The position numbers and the translations under genes are program-made. The notes under the pieces were generated by a model. The model ran no database searches and was not told the origin of the DNA. It saw only the letters and a program-made list of their open reading frames with translations. From Ophthalmolycus amberensis (Eukaryota > Chordata > Actinopteri > Perciformes > Zoarcidae), in contig JAFEUB010000787.1 in the NCBI GenBank assembly GCA_024529925.1, forward strand, positions 2,971,001 through 3,035,000: a DNA stretch of 64,000 nt, in the 5' to 3' direction. Of this stretch, positions 1 through 13,405 are shown piece by piece (position 1 is the stretch's first letter; each line of letters opens with the position of its first letter).

Positions 1-3000
1 TTTCATTTAAATGTGTTATCTTGCTGCCGCCTTCTCTCTGGTTTAACAGTATCTTTCTCCGGCAATACATTTGCAGTTGACATCAAGTTTTACCGTGAGC
101 CCGAAGGCAGAGTAATGTGTAGTGCTGTACTCTACATATTCAGTTCAAATAATCCCTTTGCATGTTTGCCTCCATTCACAAGTTGCGGAAAACACCAGCC
201 ATGCTGCTTTCATCCTTTTATCCAAGATGCTTAGAGGGTTGCGCTCCTGTCGCGCCTGCTGTTACTCAGCAACCAAAACTTGTGCGCTGCGATGACGAAG
301 TTGCGGTTATTTAGCAGTAAGTCTCACTGACTGAACTAAACAAAGTCAAAACAAAGATAAACGGATTTCCAGCACCGTAAATCCCTCACAGTAGCTTTAC
401 TGCTTGATTCGTCTGAGACAATATGGCTGACTTTTCAACCGGATCTTGTGACATAGTAGTTAGCAAGTCAAATAGTCCGTGGGACAGATGGTAGAGATCT
501 AGCGAACCCTGCACTAAAATTAACTTCTTCTCTAAATATTTACAGATTCAAATTTACAGAAGAAAGAAGAGATCTGCGAGCTGTGATTGGTTGGATACAA
601 CACCCAGCAACAAAGTATTTTAAAAAGTTTTCAGAGAAAGATAATAGAAATACAGGCAAAAAATGTAAACATAATAAATATGTTAGTAACATATTCGATA
701 ATGTTCATGCAGTTAACTATTCATGAGAAATTACAGCAGATATTCCAACTTTGTTTCCAAAAGTGTCCAAATATGTGCCAAACCATGACTTCAAAATCTT
801 GGACTTCTATAGCTTCTTTAAACATGACCTTTGTGAATTATTCCACCCGCAGAAGGGTCATATTTGAGGATTTGGGGCTTTAAACCAGTAATATCCATGG
901 AAGACCAGTTAACTTACCAGAAAGGGAAAAAAAAAAAAATGTTTCATGTTGATTTCTGGCTGCAGAAGTGACTTTTAGAAAAATATTTAATACAGCTGGA
1001 AAATTACATCTGAATGTCCCAAGATGTGTAGTTGGTAAGACTTTGGTTCTTTTCAATGTTTTATAGATGCGCTCTGTCCCTGGTTAAATCAAATCAAGAG
1101 CAACTACAACAGACTTTTGGAAAAGGTCATTTTGTGTGTGCATGTGTGTTTGTGAGAGAGACAGAGCGGTAACAGACATTATATAAAAATGTGGATTTAT
1201 GACGCTCAATAAAACTAACCTAAGAGAACATTGAGAGGTGGGTTGAAAAGGCCCTTGAAATGGTTTACTTGAAGACTGGTCTGGCATTGATTTTTAAAGT
1301 GCCCAAAATGTCAGAAACGTCCAGTTTACTATGGACTCAGATATCGGATCTAGGATTGTTGATAAAATAGTGTGGACATTAGTTAATGTTCCTGTCATGC
1401 TGTCAGTGTCTGTCTCACTCTATGCTCAAGTTCGTGAACACAAAGGATAGATCTTTTCGTGGTGCAATTCTTTACCTTTCAATAACTACTGGCCATTTAG
1501 GTGAGCCACAGTCAGCATCACAAAAAGACTAAATCTTCATGGAGAAAGCTAAAGCTATGGAGTTAAAACTAAATATCCACAGTGGTGCAGTATAGTGACA
1601 TCTTCCTTTTGTCAAATTAATGACAAATATCCAATATATGAAATATCCACTTACAGTCACGCATCACTGATCTCCTAAAACCATTGTATGAACAGGGTAC
1701 TGTCAAACAGGGCATTGTGCTATCAACCCATCTCTTATATTGTCCTACATACTGTGCTCTATTAAAACTCTTTCATTCAGAGGAATATACTCCGATGAAT
1801 GTCACCATTGAGGGAGAAAAGCGGCAGTCAGCGACCCTTAAAGTTGCTGAGCAATTGAGTCATTAGTATGCATGTAGGCATGTGTACCTTTTGTATCTTT
1901 TCAAAAAACATAATTTCCCAGAAGTGACTACAACAGCACCATGAGAGCATGCCGTGTATGAGAAGTCTGTGACTGAGCAGCCCTCAAGGCCACGCTGCTG
2001 CTTACGCACAACCTGAGCATTGTCTGAACTCACTGCAGCATTCACAGTGGCCCGGGGACATTGCCATCTTTAAAATAACATGCTTTCAGAATAGGCCCAG
2101 AAATCTTATTGGCTGGAGTGATGACCTCGAAAACCTCAACCATCAGATCACTCAACAGATAAAAGGTGATTGTTTTGACAACAGTCAGCCCGCATTGTAG
2201 GAATAAGGTAGCTGCTCTTCTTTAGACTTAGAATTAATAAAGGTGTTCTTCAAGACACCTTTCAAGTGTTGCTATGGTTGCATTCCTGAAAAAAAAAGTT
2301 AGCATGTGTGTATGTTTGTGGATTCTAGCGGAGGCATTGCTAGCATGAGCAGCTTTTGTGGATGCCGGCTTCAAAGGCACCCCATCGTGTCCCCTCCACT
2401 GTCCATTCTTGCCATAATGTCTCTCCATGCGTCCCCTCTCTTTCTCTACTGTGCTCCCCTGTAGCTGCGGGCAAACAACATCAAAAAAAGTGTTGCTGTG
2501 TCTAAACTTTTGAATGTATTCTTCATGACTTTCGGATCTCCATTAGTCTTCATTTGCCTCGCTACTATTAGCAGACTTTCTTCCTGTCTGCCTCCTTTGA
2601 TTGACTGAGTGACTGGATTGCTGGATGTCTACATAACAGATTGGTTTATTAGATGTGTGGCAGGCAGCCTGGCTGTGTGACAGACCTGCTTTCTTTCAAT
2701 CCTGTTTATTTCTTTTGACTGTGAGCTGTGCATGTTTCTTCAGGAGTCATGAGATTATCGTCTTTTTTTAAGTCATCTAATATCTTTTAATAGTGATGCT
2801 GTGTTCAAAATAAATATGGTTACATACAAAAATGTAACAGCTGTCCGGTTCCACTACACCACTGCACAAACTGCACCAGTCTCCAACTCTTGGCCTGCAA
2901 AGCAGTTTGGCAAGTAATTAGTCCTTCAACCACTTTCTAATCCTCTCGTTTTTTATTAAAAGATTCTCTCAGACATTCCCTCTATCGCCTGTTTCATTTT

Positions 3001-4333
3001 CATCTCCTATCTCCCTGCCTTCTGGCTCATGTAGCTAAATGAACACACAAACACAGATGAGTGTGTTACTGAGTCACAAAGACAAAAAAGAACAAGTTGG
3101 AGAATAAAATTGACTAATTGGAGGGAAAAAAAGAAAGTAAAATCTTGTGGCATTCAAAAATGATAATGGTTTTGAGATTTAATCTGAATTAACTTGTTTC
3201 AACCAAATTACCATAGTACAGGTATCAGGGTAATGCAGTTTATAGGATGAAGCGTATTACTGAGAGCATTTAATTTCTCTTGATGGTAATCCCACAGTGT
3301 TAAAACCATGTCGTAAAATCCGGGTCTGAAAAGTGAAGCCAATGTGGAAGTGCCTTAAACCTGCATTCTTTCTAATGACCAGCAGGGGCTGACTCCTCTC
3401 GCAAAAAGAAGAAAATGACCCTACTTCTCACTTGAATTATTACCTCAGTGGGCATTTTAAACATGAGTTTATGGTTTCAATCTCTAGCTTCAGTCTTCTT
3501 CAATATACCATGATGTCTTTGTTACTTTTGACTCTTTAAGTTGAGTCTGCACTTGATCAGGGTTAGTGCTCAGGGTTAGCCTTCTGGTAGCCTTTCAATT
3601 GTATTGTGAGGAACTACAAATCCTAGCATATTCTACATTATGACTCCTCGTCATAGTTTTTTGATTACTGGCATTTCTTGGTTAAGTTAAGGCCAAAAAG
3701 AAATCTTACAGTGGCAACAAACTATCATTATGTATTTATCATTTAGTTGGTTTGGTGTTCTGTATGTCTTGTGTGCATAAAATGACAGAATAATGTATCA
3801 TATAGAAATATTTCCATTAGCTCTGTTATTCTGCATGGCCTGTAGGCAATGGCCGCTACCCTCTTCACTGCGTGCTGTCAATGTCAACAAGCACCTTGAG
3901 TCACTAGTTTATTGTGCTGAAGTGTGGTGAGAGGTGCTTGAGGCGTCCACTTGGGCAGACTTGTCGCTTTGTAATCGGATTCTACAACTGCATCAGCCGC
4001 AGCGTGTTTTAATAATAAATCCCTCAGGCTCTCTCTGCTCTTCTTTCTACAACTTTCTACAACTTTAGACAGTGAGGACGGTTCCTGGTGTCTGTCCACG
4101 AATCCACTTCTATCAAATGTACCATCATTTTTTTAAATCTACATTCCCGCTGCCAACTGTTCCGAGGCTCCTCTTCAAAGTTACAGTATCACACTCCAGT
4201 TATTCTTTGAAAGAAGACTAGAGCCGTTCATTAGAGCTTCTTCAAATGAGGAAAGGAGAGTTGGAATATGTTCAGCTGATGTCAGCTCCCAGTTGGAATA
4301 ACTGCAATCTTGCCACAAAGTGATGTAACTGTT

Positions 4334-4350
4334 CTTTTTTTTTTTTTTTT
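4334..4350. repeat. Poly(T) run
   Basis: This is an uninterrupted T run of about 17 bases within intron-like sequence. It could be the A-tail of a minus-strand retroposed sequence, but I saw no recognisable body beside it. Confidence 0.7.
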
Positions 4351-6810
4351 ACTACAATTCGGACAATTTTATTCTTTGACAGCCCTGAAAAGCTAAAGGA
4401 CATTTTGGCAGAGTTGTACAGTGATAGATTCACAACAAACAGGTGATAAACCACATACAGGTTGGTCTTTGTGAGCGTCAGGCAAGACCACAGTGTTGGC
4501 ATAATGTGTTCACATCAAGTATAAATCAGAAGCAGACATGTCAAAAAAGATTTGAAATCGCAGGTTCTATCTTGAAAGCTGAATCGCAAAAGCAATTCTA
4601 TAGATCCAGGACGCAACAGGCGTAAGAGCTGGGTGAAGTGGAATATAAATCACAGGCCTCTCAGTCAGGGACATTAGTCATCTTATACGTTTAAAACCAA
4701 TCCCAGCGGTGGTTGAACATGCTGGCTTCTCGAGAACAAAGTATGAAAGAATGTGCGGAGGACTTTAAGGCTGAATTTTCATTTCTTGAGATATTGAATT
4801 CCTGGGCATGTCATAGCGTTTTTCCATTGCACATTTCTATTTGCAACTCAATGATCCATACAGAAGCAGTTACTGACAGCTGCTGACTAGCTACAATGAA
4901 ATTGGAACAATGCAAAAAGGGGGTTTCATACAGGCTACTAAAGCAGTGGTGGATGATGAATACAGCACTGATATCTATTGTTCATTCATTATTCTTTAGC
5001 TTTACACAGGCTGTTTTCCTTTACTTTTCACTGCATTCTTGCTATGGTCACATTTAACTACCATTTAACTTTACGAAGTATTCTAATGCCAATCTAACTA
5101 ATTAAATGCAAGAATATTCATTCATCATTCTTCTTTAGTTCTTTAGGTATAAACATGCATACCAGGCAAACAGCAGTTCATGGTCAGGAACCAACACGTG
5201 GTCGACAGTATTACCACATGAATGATTTTAAATTGTAGGACAGGATGCCACAGAATCTAGAAGAGCCCTGTTAACATGTTGGGACAGTCTGAATGATCTG
5301 ACAATGATAGAACTTGCGTTAATCAAAATGTAGTCTGCACTTTGGTCGCTATTGATTTCTTTTCGTTTCAGTCGACAAACTCAGAAGCTTCACGAGGTAA
5401 ACGGAATCAAAGCGAAACACCAAAAGCACATAAACATGAACATATGTTTCCTTTTTTCTTTGGTGAAACAAACAGGGACAGCCGGAAACACAAAATGATT
5501 CTATGACTCAAACTCATCTGCATCAAACACATACACTGTGTGTCTCGGCCTGCCTCCCTCTCTCACTTCACTCCCCTCTCCTCTCCTCTACTGCCCCCCC
5601 CCCCCCCATCCTTGTTGACACGCTGCAGTTAAATGTAGCCCCAGATGAGAGCAGCTTTGGAACCAGCAGTGCAGCGGGCACATCCAGTATGAATTTATAT
5701 GTATGAGGTTTTCTTGCAAAATTTCAAATCTCACCACTAAGCAAGCACCACCTCCTCTACCTCCGGCCCGTCTGATGAATCGCAGGAAACATTATTTATT
5801 TTTTACGGTCCATTTCTCCTCTAGCACCCGAATCACTCTCGACTGACGGTGTCCCGTGATTATGAACAACTTGGGAAAGACATGTTACGGCGGGGCCAGG
5901 GTGACGAGCAAAAGACTGAGAGAATAGAAGGAGGGAGGAGGTGCATCGCTCTTCCAGCACCTCTCCTGCTCTTCAAGCTCTCCATTGTACTTGTGCTTCC
6001 CTCTAATACCCCTGGCTATCAGCCAGAGCGAAGAGGGATTTTCCATGTGGTTGGCAATTTTTTTCAAGCCATCAAGCGCCGCCATTTATAAGGATCCAGC
6101 AGGCCAGTAATGTTGTGGATTTGAGCGAAGATGCATGAAGTATACGATTCGGAGATGAACATAATGCTATCTCTTTTCCCAGCATGCTCTCTGACTTCCT
6201 ATGAGAACCTCCGACCGTCATCAAAACACCATGGAATATAAATATATTAGTGTAGAATGATAAACAAATTACATATTCACAAGTTATGTGTGTGTTTCTG
6301 AGTGTTTGCTATGAAAATAGTTTTAGGGGCATTGCTTGGATTAAGATGAGAGGTGAAGAAAGAAAGGAAATGTTTAAAAGGGGAGAGGCAAATCAAATGG
6401 CAGTATTCACATCACCCCATTCCTTTTTTTGTTTGCTGACATTTGTCAACAACTAATATTCATTAGACAATCGATCGTATATTCTACTGATTTCTACCAA
6501 CTTAGAAAGTTGATAAGGGACGATTATGTTAAGTCTCTCTCCAACAGCAAGAACACTTTTAATAAAAGGAGATTTAAACTGATATATGACTCATGTCATC
6601 AAAAATGGTCTTGATTAGACTCAGCATAACAAATACAAAATACAATCAGCAACTTGGCAACCAAATGTGTTCATCAACTGTTCCCAGAATTGTTTATTTT
6701 ATTTTTTTTACTTTTTCAGCTGACAAAGTATGCAGCACATTTCTAGTGTTTGCACAAAAAGCTCATTAAAATACAATAAATCAATATTATTTACATTTTC
6801 ATTTAATTCG

Positions 6811-6857
6811 CAGTGTATCTGGTGCATTATACTGAATATACTGCACCAGATACACTG
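6811..6857. repeat. Perfect 16-bp inverted repeat (hairpin)
   Basis: CAGTGTATCTGGTGCA at 6811-6826 is the exact reverse complement of TGCACCAGATACACTG at 6842-6857. The 15-nt spacer can extend the stem by another four A-T pairs (6828-6831 with 6837-6840), leaving a five-base loop. It may be a MITE remnant or a structured intronic element. I do not recognise the family. Confidence 0.85.
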
Positions 6858-7560
6858 TAGCTAAAAGCTCATTCTCACGCGTGATCCCAGAGCGGCGCGG
6901 AGCTCGACGCAGCCGCTCAGAGGCGAGCCGGTTAATTTCTCTGTGTGTGCAAATCTCACATAAAGAGAATAAATCCATATGATTTAATGTATAAATCATT
7001 TCACTTTAGTTCTAAGTGTAACGTGTGCTGAAGAAGTGTTGGTATTATGGTAATTGCTTCAATAAAGTTATAAATATTCATGGTTGACATATTAATATTT
7101 CATATTGGCAATGATTCACCTCTGATGTTGACAAATTGCTCCGGACTCTGTTGGTGGTGACGTGCTCTACATGCAGACACTCATCTATACTAACACAGTA
7201 ACACACTGCAGACACATGTGCATATGTTTATGCATACACGAGAGGCATGCACACACACATTACGCAGACAAACACGTGCATACACAATGAAAGTCAGTTA
7301 AGCAAAAAGGTTGAACACTGATTTCAGCACAATACTAAACAAAGCAGGAATCTAACGAAGATTACAACTAACTATTTTAATTTTCAATATATTTGCATAT
7401 GAAGTTTCTTGGGAATTGAAAACAGGAGATCAAAGGGAAGAGAGAGCCAATTTGAGTGTGGGGAAGGAAGAGGGTCAGAGAGAGACCGCCAAACTGGCCA
7501 GAAGACCAAACCAGAGATCATCGAAATGGATTCAATGAGGCCTGCGTGCATGTGCGTGTG

Positions 7561-7562
<2 letters not shown>

Positions 7563-7593
<31 letters not shown>
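7563..7593. repeat. (TG)n microsatellite
   Basis: This is an uninterrupted TG run of about 15 units, preceded by imperfect TG/CG alternation from about 7548. Such tracts are very common in fish introns. Confidence 0.95.
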
Positions 7594-7596
<3 letters not shown>

Positions 7597-8752
7597 ACAA
7601 GTGTTTGATCTAGTTGTATGCTGGGCAAACATCCCACATCATTACTTCAGGACAAAGATGTTATATATATTCATAGTCACCTGCTACCTCGTACCTGATG
7701 TACAGGAAGAAATCCCCAAACTAAATACAAACTGAGGATCTCTGTTTGCTTGTCCGTGCACAATTAGGAAATTGCATCTTTACAAATGAGTAAATCGTCC
7801 GATAAAGTGTGACTTTTGTTGTTGTTTAAACAAGTGGATGTGTCGTCACTGGTTAGATCCACTTTCTCTGGATTTAGGAAAATGTTTATCTATATCTGAA
7901 AGTAATAAAACAAAAAAAAAACGAACGAAACATTAAGTTCGACATGAAATCAAAACTCTTACTGACTATAGAAAACAAAACAGTTCGGTTATACAGACTC
8001 TAACTATATGAGAGGAAAGATACCAGTAATTGTAAAAGTTAGAAAATTCTACTCCATAGTGACTTATTGGCAATTCAATTTATAAAATAAAAATAAATGA
8101 AATGCTGATTGCTTCACTGCAGAACTTTTAAATATGCCGACATCTTGTCTTTTTCATTTTATTCATATTTAATGCATTTGATGAAAAACTTCTCATCACA
8201 AAAAGATAAAAAAAACTGAATGTGTTATTATTTTTGGCGCCTGTTTTTTTCTGATAAGTGTCACCTTGCACCTGCATTCCCTTCTGAGAAATGTTTGTCT
8301 CTTCTCGGAATTGCAACTCCCCGTCACTCCGCACTTAAAAGAACAAAGAACATTCTGAATTTTGAGCAAAATATGTCTTTAACTGTATCTTTGCAGAGTC
8401 TACATGTTCAGATCATGTTTTAGTTGAAACCCCATAAGAGTTCAATGTGCGTAGTAAGACTATGAGCTACTATGAGTTCAACTTGAAAAAATAAATAACA
8501 CAGAATCACCCTTACGGGCAACGCTGAAATGGGGTTCTGTACCCACTGCGGTTAGCTCGTGGAAGTCGGCGCAATTTCACAAAAAGGGAGCAAATTAAAA
8601 GATTGAAATGCAAATTATTCCCCCACTTAGCTGCGCTTTGGAGTGTGCTCACCATGCACACATCAGCTATGTCTGCATGAGTGTGAGAGGGTCACAGTGT
8701 GTGCAAAACAGAGAAAGACTCTTTGTGCTTATGCCTACATATTGTATGTATC

Positions 8753-8779
8753 TGTGTGTGTGTGTGTGTGTGTGTGTGT
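8753..8779. repeat. (TG)n microsatellite
   Basis: This is a pure TG tract of about 13 units. Confidence 0.95.
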
Positions 8780-9187
8780 CTGTGAATTCTGCGGAAACAG
8801 ATAACACTGTATTTCATTTCACCCTCCTTGTCCCTATGGGAGTTCATGTTGTATAGTTCATCTGGACAAAAAGAAGAGGGGGGAGGAGTGTGTTGATGGC
8901 CTTTTGCAGATCATATAAATTAATTGGAAACGGCAATTTCGGAAATCGCTCTCAGTTGCTTTCTCCTTCTCCTTCACTTGTTGGCTTTGACATTTTGCTT
9001 TTAATCATGATGTTGTTTCGGAAAAGAACTACAGAGGGAAAGTCAGTAGTGCACAGACAGCAGCACACTGTAGCCAAACAACCACCTTTACTCAACCTCT
9101 CACCATAACAGGCACACACACTGTTCAAGTGTCTCCTATCACAGAATTATGTACACATATTATTCTCCTTAATGACGGAATAACTAA

Positions 9188-9556
9188 AGGTGCTTTCACA
9201 CCAAACCTGTTTGGTTTGTTTGGGCTGGTGTGAAAGCTGTTAATCAAGCCCCAGTGCTGACCAAACAACCAGACCGAGACCGCTCAAGTGCTCTTTGTGA
9301 CACCAAAGAACACACATCAGAAGTATTAAAGTGCTGCATAAACTTCTGTCGGTCCCTGGAATGTAAATTCCCCCACGTGGGTCCTGATGATGCACAGTAA
9401 CCATCGGCAAAACTGTCCAATCAACGAGTTACCTGTCAGTCTGTAGAACTCAAAATCAGTGTGAACAGAAACAGAACTAGTCCTAAAATGAGACAATGCA
9501 TCATTTTCTCCCTTGGTTCGGACCAAATGAACCAAACTACAGGTGTGAAAGCACCC
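9188..9556. mobile_element. PIF/Harbinger-like MITE (369 bp)
   Basis: The left end AGGTGCTTTCACACC and the right end, which reads GGGTGCTTTCACACC on the other strand, form a terminal inverted repeat with one mismatch. Each end is followed inside by a TTTGGTT-type subterminal motif. The trinucleotide TAA flanks both sides (9185-9187 and 9557-9559), which fits the TWA target duplication of PIF/Harbinger transposons. No transposase is encoded, so it is non-autonomous. The superfamily call rests on TSD length only, because TAA could recur by chance in AT-rich DNA. Confidence 0.7.
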
Positions 9557-10153
9557 TAAAATATGCATCAGGTTTGGGCCAGGTTATTCTTTAAGACTTG
9601 GGTCTTAAATGAGAGATTTAAAAGAAGGAATATCAAACAGTTGCAACACTAGCCTCTGTGGCTTGAAATGAATAAGTCTCTCCGTCCATTTTGATTTTTG
9701 TTGCACTACATTACACTGGCTTACAAACGTCCTTGTGTACAAAGAAGTACAAGTTTACTCAATTTTAGGTCAAACTGACTAAATATATCATTTGACAAAA
9801 TTATTACACACTTAAAATTATACACACTATTTTCAACTCGCACACACTCACAAACGTGTGTCTGTGTGTCTGCCCTTCAGAGACACTGACCAACTTGCCG
9901 CATCATCGCTTGTAAACATTCATTAAAACTGGCTGCTTTTTGGCTCTGCAGAGCTTTTTTCTTATTCCCTGGAATGAATGAAGGTGGAGCAGCCAGTGAA
10001 GTTCCAGACTGCACTGGGCCAAGTGTGGAGACTGCTGATAAACCCCTGGCCCTTTTCTCTGCGAGTGTGTGTCTGCATCTGCATGCGTGTATGGCTTAGT
10101 GTGGCGACTTCCTAGTGCCCTCCGAGAACGGCTGGGGTAAGAGTACTGCTCTG

Positions 10154-10157
<4 letters not shown>

Positions 10158-10184
<27 letters not shown>
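10158..10184. repeat. (TG)n microsatellite
   Basis: This is a pure TG tract of about 13 units. Confidence 0.95.
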
Positions 10185-10769
10185 ACCATATGCAGAAACT
10201 GCTTGACATTGTACTTATTACAGAAACACTCGTTTCACCTCCTTTCTTCAAGCCTCATCAGCACTTTTGCTTCCTTTTCACAGTTGAAAGGAACACAAAA
10301 ATGATGGAGTCAGCAGAATTTTCTTTGGGCTTATTTACAGGCTGTGTTTCCCTGCCCACCTCCTATATATGGATCAATACAATCTGTGTATCGTTTAAGG
10401 GCTACAACAGGGGGACGTCAAGGCTGTCTGTGTGCGAATGTGTTTGCGTTCTCGTGGCATTTTATGTACGGTATATGCTTATTTCTTTAAGGTAAAAGTA
10501 AGGACTCTGCCTGCGGAAAGAGAGAACATTTCACACACCAGTGTGCAGCCATAATGTTTGAAGGTTGTATGAAAAGTGATGATGAATGAAAGTATGTGTT
10601 CAAATCTCACCCTTGCAGTATTCATGGGAGAATACAAAACATTAGGAACAGGAAACTTTTATGGTACTGCCCATTCTGTAAGGCACACGTTACTATTTTA
10701 TATATAAGGCACATTACTATTTCATATTACCGATATCATTAATGCACATTATTGACCCTGCTTCTTCAC

Positions 10770-11143
10770 CAGAGTCTCTGTGCTTTCACGCCTCACAGGT
10801 TCCTGTGGATCCGGGTTATACCTGGACCCTGGTCTTGCCTCCTGCCGTGGTTCTGTCATACATTGAATGTGTTGTAATTCTGTTATGCTGTTCATTCCGT
10901 ACACATGACATCTATTGCACTTCTGCCCATCATGGGAGAGGGATCCCTCCTCTGTTGCTCTCCCACAGGTCTCTCCCTCTTTTCTCCCCGTTAAAGATTT
11001 TTTTTGGGGGAAGTTTTTCCTGTTCCGATGTGAGGGTTCCGGGACAGAGGATGTCACATGTGTACAGATTGTAAAGCCCTGTGAGGCAAATTTGTAATTT
11101 GTGATTTTGGGCTACACAAAAATAAATTGAATTGAAATTGAAG
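10770..11143 (+). mobile_element. 5'-truncated teleost LINE 3' end (Rex1/L2-like tail)
   Basis: This block carries a highly recurrent fish retrotransposon tail: GGGATCCCTCCTCTGTTGCTC, a T-rich stretch ending in GGGGGAAGTTTTTCCTG, GATGTGAGGGTTCCGGGACAG, then GTAAAGCCCTGTGAGGCAAA. It ends in an ATTGAATTGAA-type simple repeat. The reverse transcriptase is missing, as expected from 5' truncation during reverse transcription. The 5' boundary is approximate. I am sure of the retroposon class but not of the family name. A second copy of the same module is at about 15.79 kb. Confidence 0.7.
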
Positions 11144-13261
11144 TTCACGACTATAGTTATTCCCCCTCAAACTGAATCTCAAAGCTCCTCTTCACAGAAA
11201 AATGTACAAACAAAAGTCAGACAAAACAGGGTTGTGGGTGTCTGAAACCTAGAGTAACTATGAAGCTTCCTTATAAAAGCCAAACACAATAAAATGACAG
11301 ATTAGATCCTGGGCTCTCTAAACTCTTTTCCTCTTTCTCGCCAAAAAACACACACACAATCTGCGTGTTCGTCCACCACACATGCACGGTGAATTCAGCC
11401 GGCTGCTACAGCCCCGTCGTCTCATTATAGGTGACTGCATGCAGACCGTGTCTTGTTCTATCAAACCAATAAGACCACGGCCGCCTCTCTGAGTGCAACT
11501 TCTGACAGATGGCTCGCTCAGCAATTTTCACTTTGTGCCTTGCTATGCACACAAACTCTGTGAGTATACGGGTGTATTTCTAAGCTCTTTCCCTTGATAG
11601 TGATTGTGTTTGAGTCGCTCATATTCAATTTTAACACTGTCATTCTCAATATTTCACATCTCGCAACCCACATGCCCCCCCGCCCCCTTCTCTCTCTGTC
11701 ACTCCTCTCAAACATCTCGTCTCGCTCTTCGTCCTCCCCCTTTTCTCAAGGGCAGCATGTCCACACTCACTGTGCCAATTTACACAGATCCGCACTTTCT
11801 GTGTTCCCTCCTTAATTCAACCATTAACATATTGCATACGCCAGATTTTGTGAATCTGCCTGTTCGCCTGCTAGATGAAGTATGTTAGTGTCTTTTTTAT
11901 TTCCACCAGAGGTCTTTACAAACAGGCAGATAAGGAAAATCTTCATCAGAAAGTTTAGTTGTTGTTTTTCCTAGTTTTTTTTCAACAGGGTATCTTTAGG
12001 TTAGATCCTAAGTTTTAGGATCTGTTAAAGGTCGCCTGTGGAAAGTGTAGCAAAGCTTTGATGAGCAGGTGACTGTTTTGTTTGTTTCTCGTGTTTACGA
12101 GCACAAGCAAAAGAAAAAAAAACGCAGTGAGTTGAGTTTGAACATGGTTTCTTTCTGTCACGCTTTCTTTTTTGCATCCATTGTTTTTCGTCTCTTTGTC
12201 CTTACTCCGGCTGCCCGTCACTCTCTTTTCTCTCTGTTTCACATTATTACACTGAATAACTTTATGAGAGCAGATTTAATTTATAAGCACAGAGTTTAAA
12301 AAACATTTTTGTTTTGGAAACTCTGTTAAACGGCACGGACAGCAAATCATGTTTTAATTGGCTAAAAGTGAGCCTTGTTTCTGTTTTTAAAAGTTTGAGT
12401 AATTGCATTTAGCATTTTACGTTTGATTAGGCAGTGAAGTATTCCTCATCTTGAGAGAACAGAGAGGTAATGGGAAAAAGAATGTAGCTGGGCAAGACCT
12501 CAATGAGAATAGTTTTAACAAGTGCTCTCTCTGTTGCCCTCTCTCCTCGTAGTAAAAAACATTCTACACTTCGACACAATACTTTCAATCAATTTCTTTT
12601 GTTTCTTTCTTCTTCATTTTTTTTTTTAGTGGAGAACAATTAAATGCAATTTCCCATGCTCTCGCCTACCCTTTCCCCCATACAGACAACTTATTGCCGG
12701 TAAGTGCACACACACTCAGTCACATACAGTATATGGTGCGGCCTTCTACTGTTCTATGGACGTAAGACAATCGTTACTGGCCCTTTAAGTCAACTGAAGT
12801 CAATTAAAAAATGTGTTCATTCCAAGAAATTTCCTTGAAAAATGTTGCTTACTAATAAAAACAAAGAAAATGAAAAAATTAAAAGAAGAACTCGTTGGTG
12901 CTGCTTGGTACAATACTTATAAATGTTACTGTAATGTTTACTTAAACTCAAAAATAGGCGGCGATGTGTGCAGGCGATCGGCTTGAAGTCGGCGTATACA
13001 CTGACGATACAATCTTGCTCAGAACAAAATTAAACTCGCCAAGCTGTCTGCCGGCTAAGCAGCGGCTGGCGGAGAGGTACTGCAGTGTGTACTGGTTGTT
13101 CAATCGTCTGTTATTTGTTAGCCAAACAGGCCGTTCAACACAACAAAAGGCAGAGAAGCAGATGAGGGGTCAGACATGCACTCAGCTATGCTATCAGTTG
13201 AAAGCCCCTACCAGCCGGGGGATGGTTAAGAGTAGCAAGTGAGGAGTCAGCAGGCAGTCAG

Positions 13262-13405
13262 TGGCTGTAAAAGAACAGCCAATAAAAAGTGTTGTGAGAA
13301 AGTGTGAGTCAGCGCAACCAAGAGAGGTCCTTGAGCATGCAGCCATAACTGGGCACCCAAAATATAATGCAGTTTGCTGCAGCAGAATGCGACATTAGCC
13401 GTGGA
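13262..13405 (+). repeat. Dispersed repeat, copy 1 of a diverged pair
   Basis: It shares several blocks, in the same order, with 36,965-37,112: AACAGCCAATAAAA, a GTGA.TCA.CGCAACCA-type block, GAGGTCCTTGAGCAT, and ATTAGC.GTGGACAGAC. The intervening sequence has diverged, so both are probably old copies of one interspersed element of at least 145 bp. The true ends are not visible from two copies. Confidence 0.65.

Larger units (their letters stand above)
1..9184. other. Non-coding DNA, probably the grid2 intron downstream of the 22 kb exon
   Basis: No protein-like ORF was recognised on either strand. It contains a T-run at about 4334-4350, a C-run at 5594-5607, a perfect hairpin at 6811-6857 beside a GC-rich patch (about 6878-6932), and TG repeats at 7563-7593 and 8753-8779. 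The assignment to grid2 intron is inferred, because the following exon was not found. Confidence 0.6.

Noticed and set aside
7409..7735. 108-residue plus-strand open frame
   Set aside because: The middle is a CVCVCV stretch from a TG repeat and the rest shows no family resemblance.
10115..10495. 126-residue plus-strand open frame
   Set aside because: It crosses a TG microsatellite (VCVCVCV) and has no recognisable motif or splice context.
12003..12023. Small palindrome AGATCCTAA / TTAGGATCT
   Set aside because: A 9-bp stem is expected by chance in 64 kb and nothing nearby supports a function.
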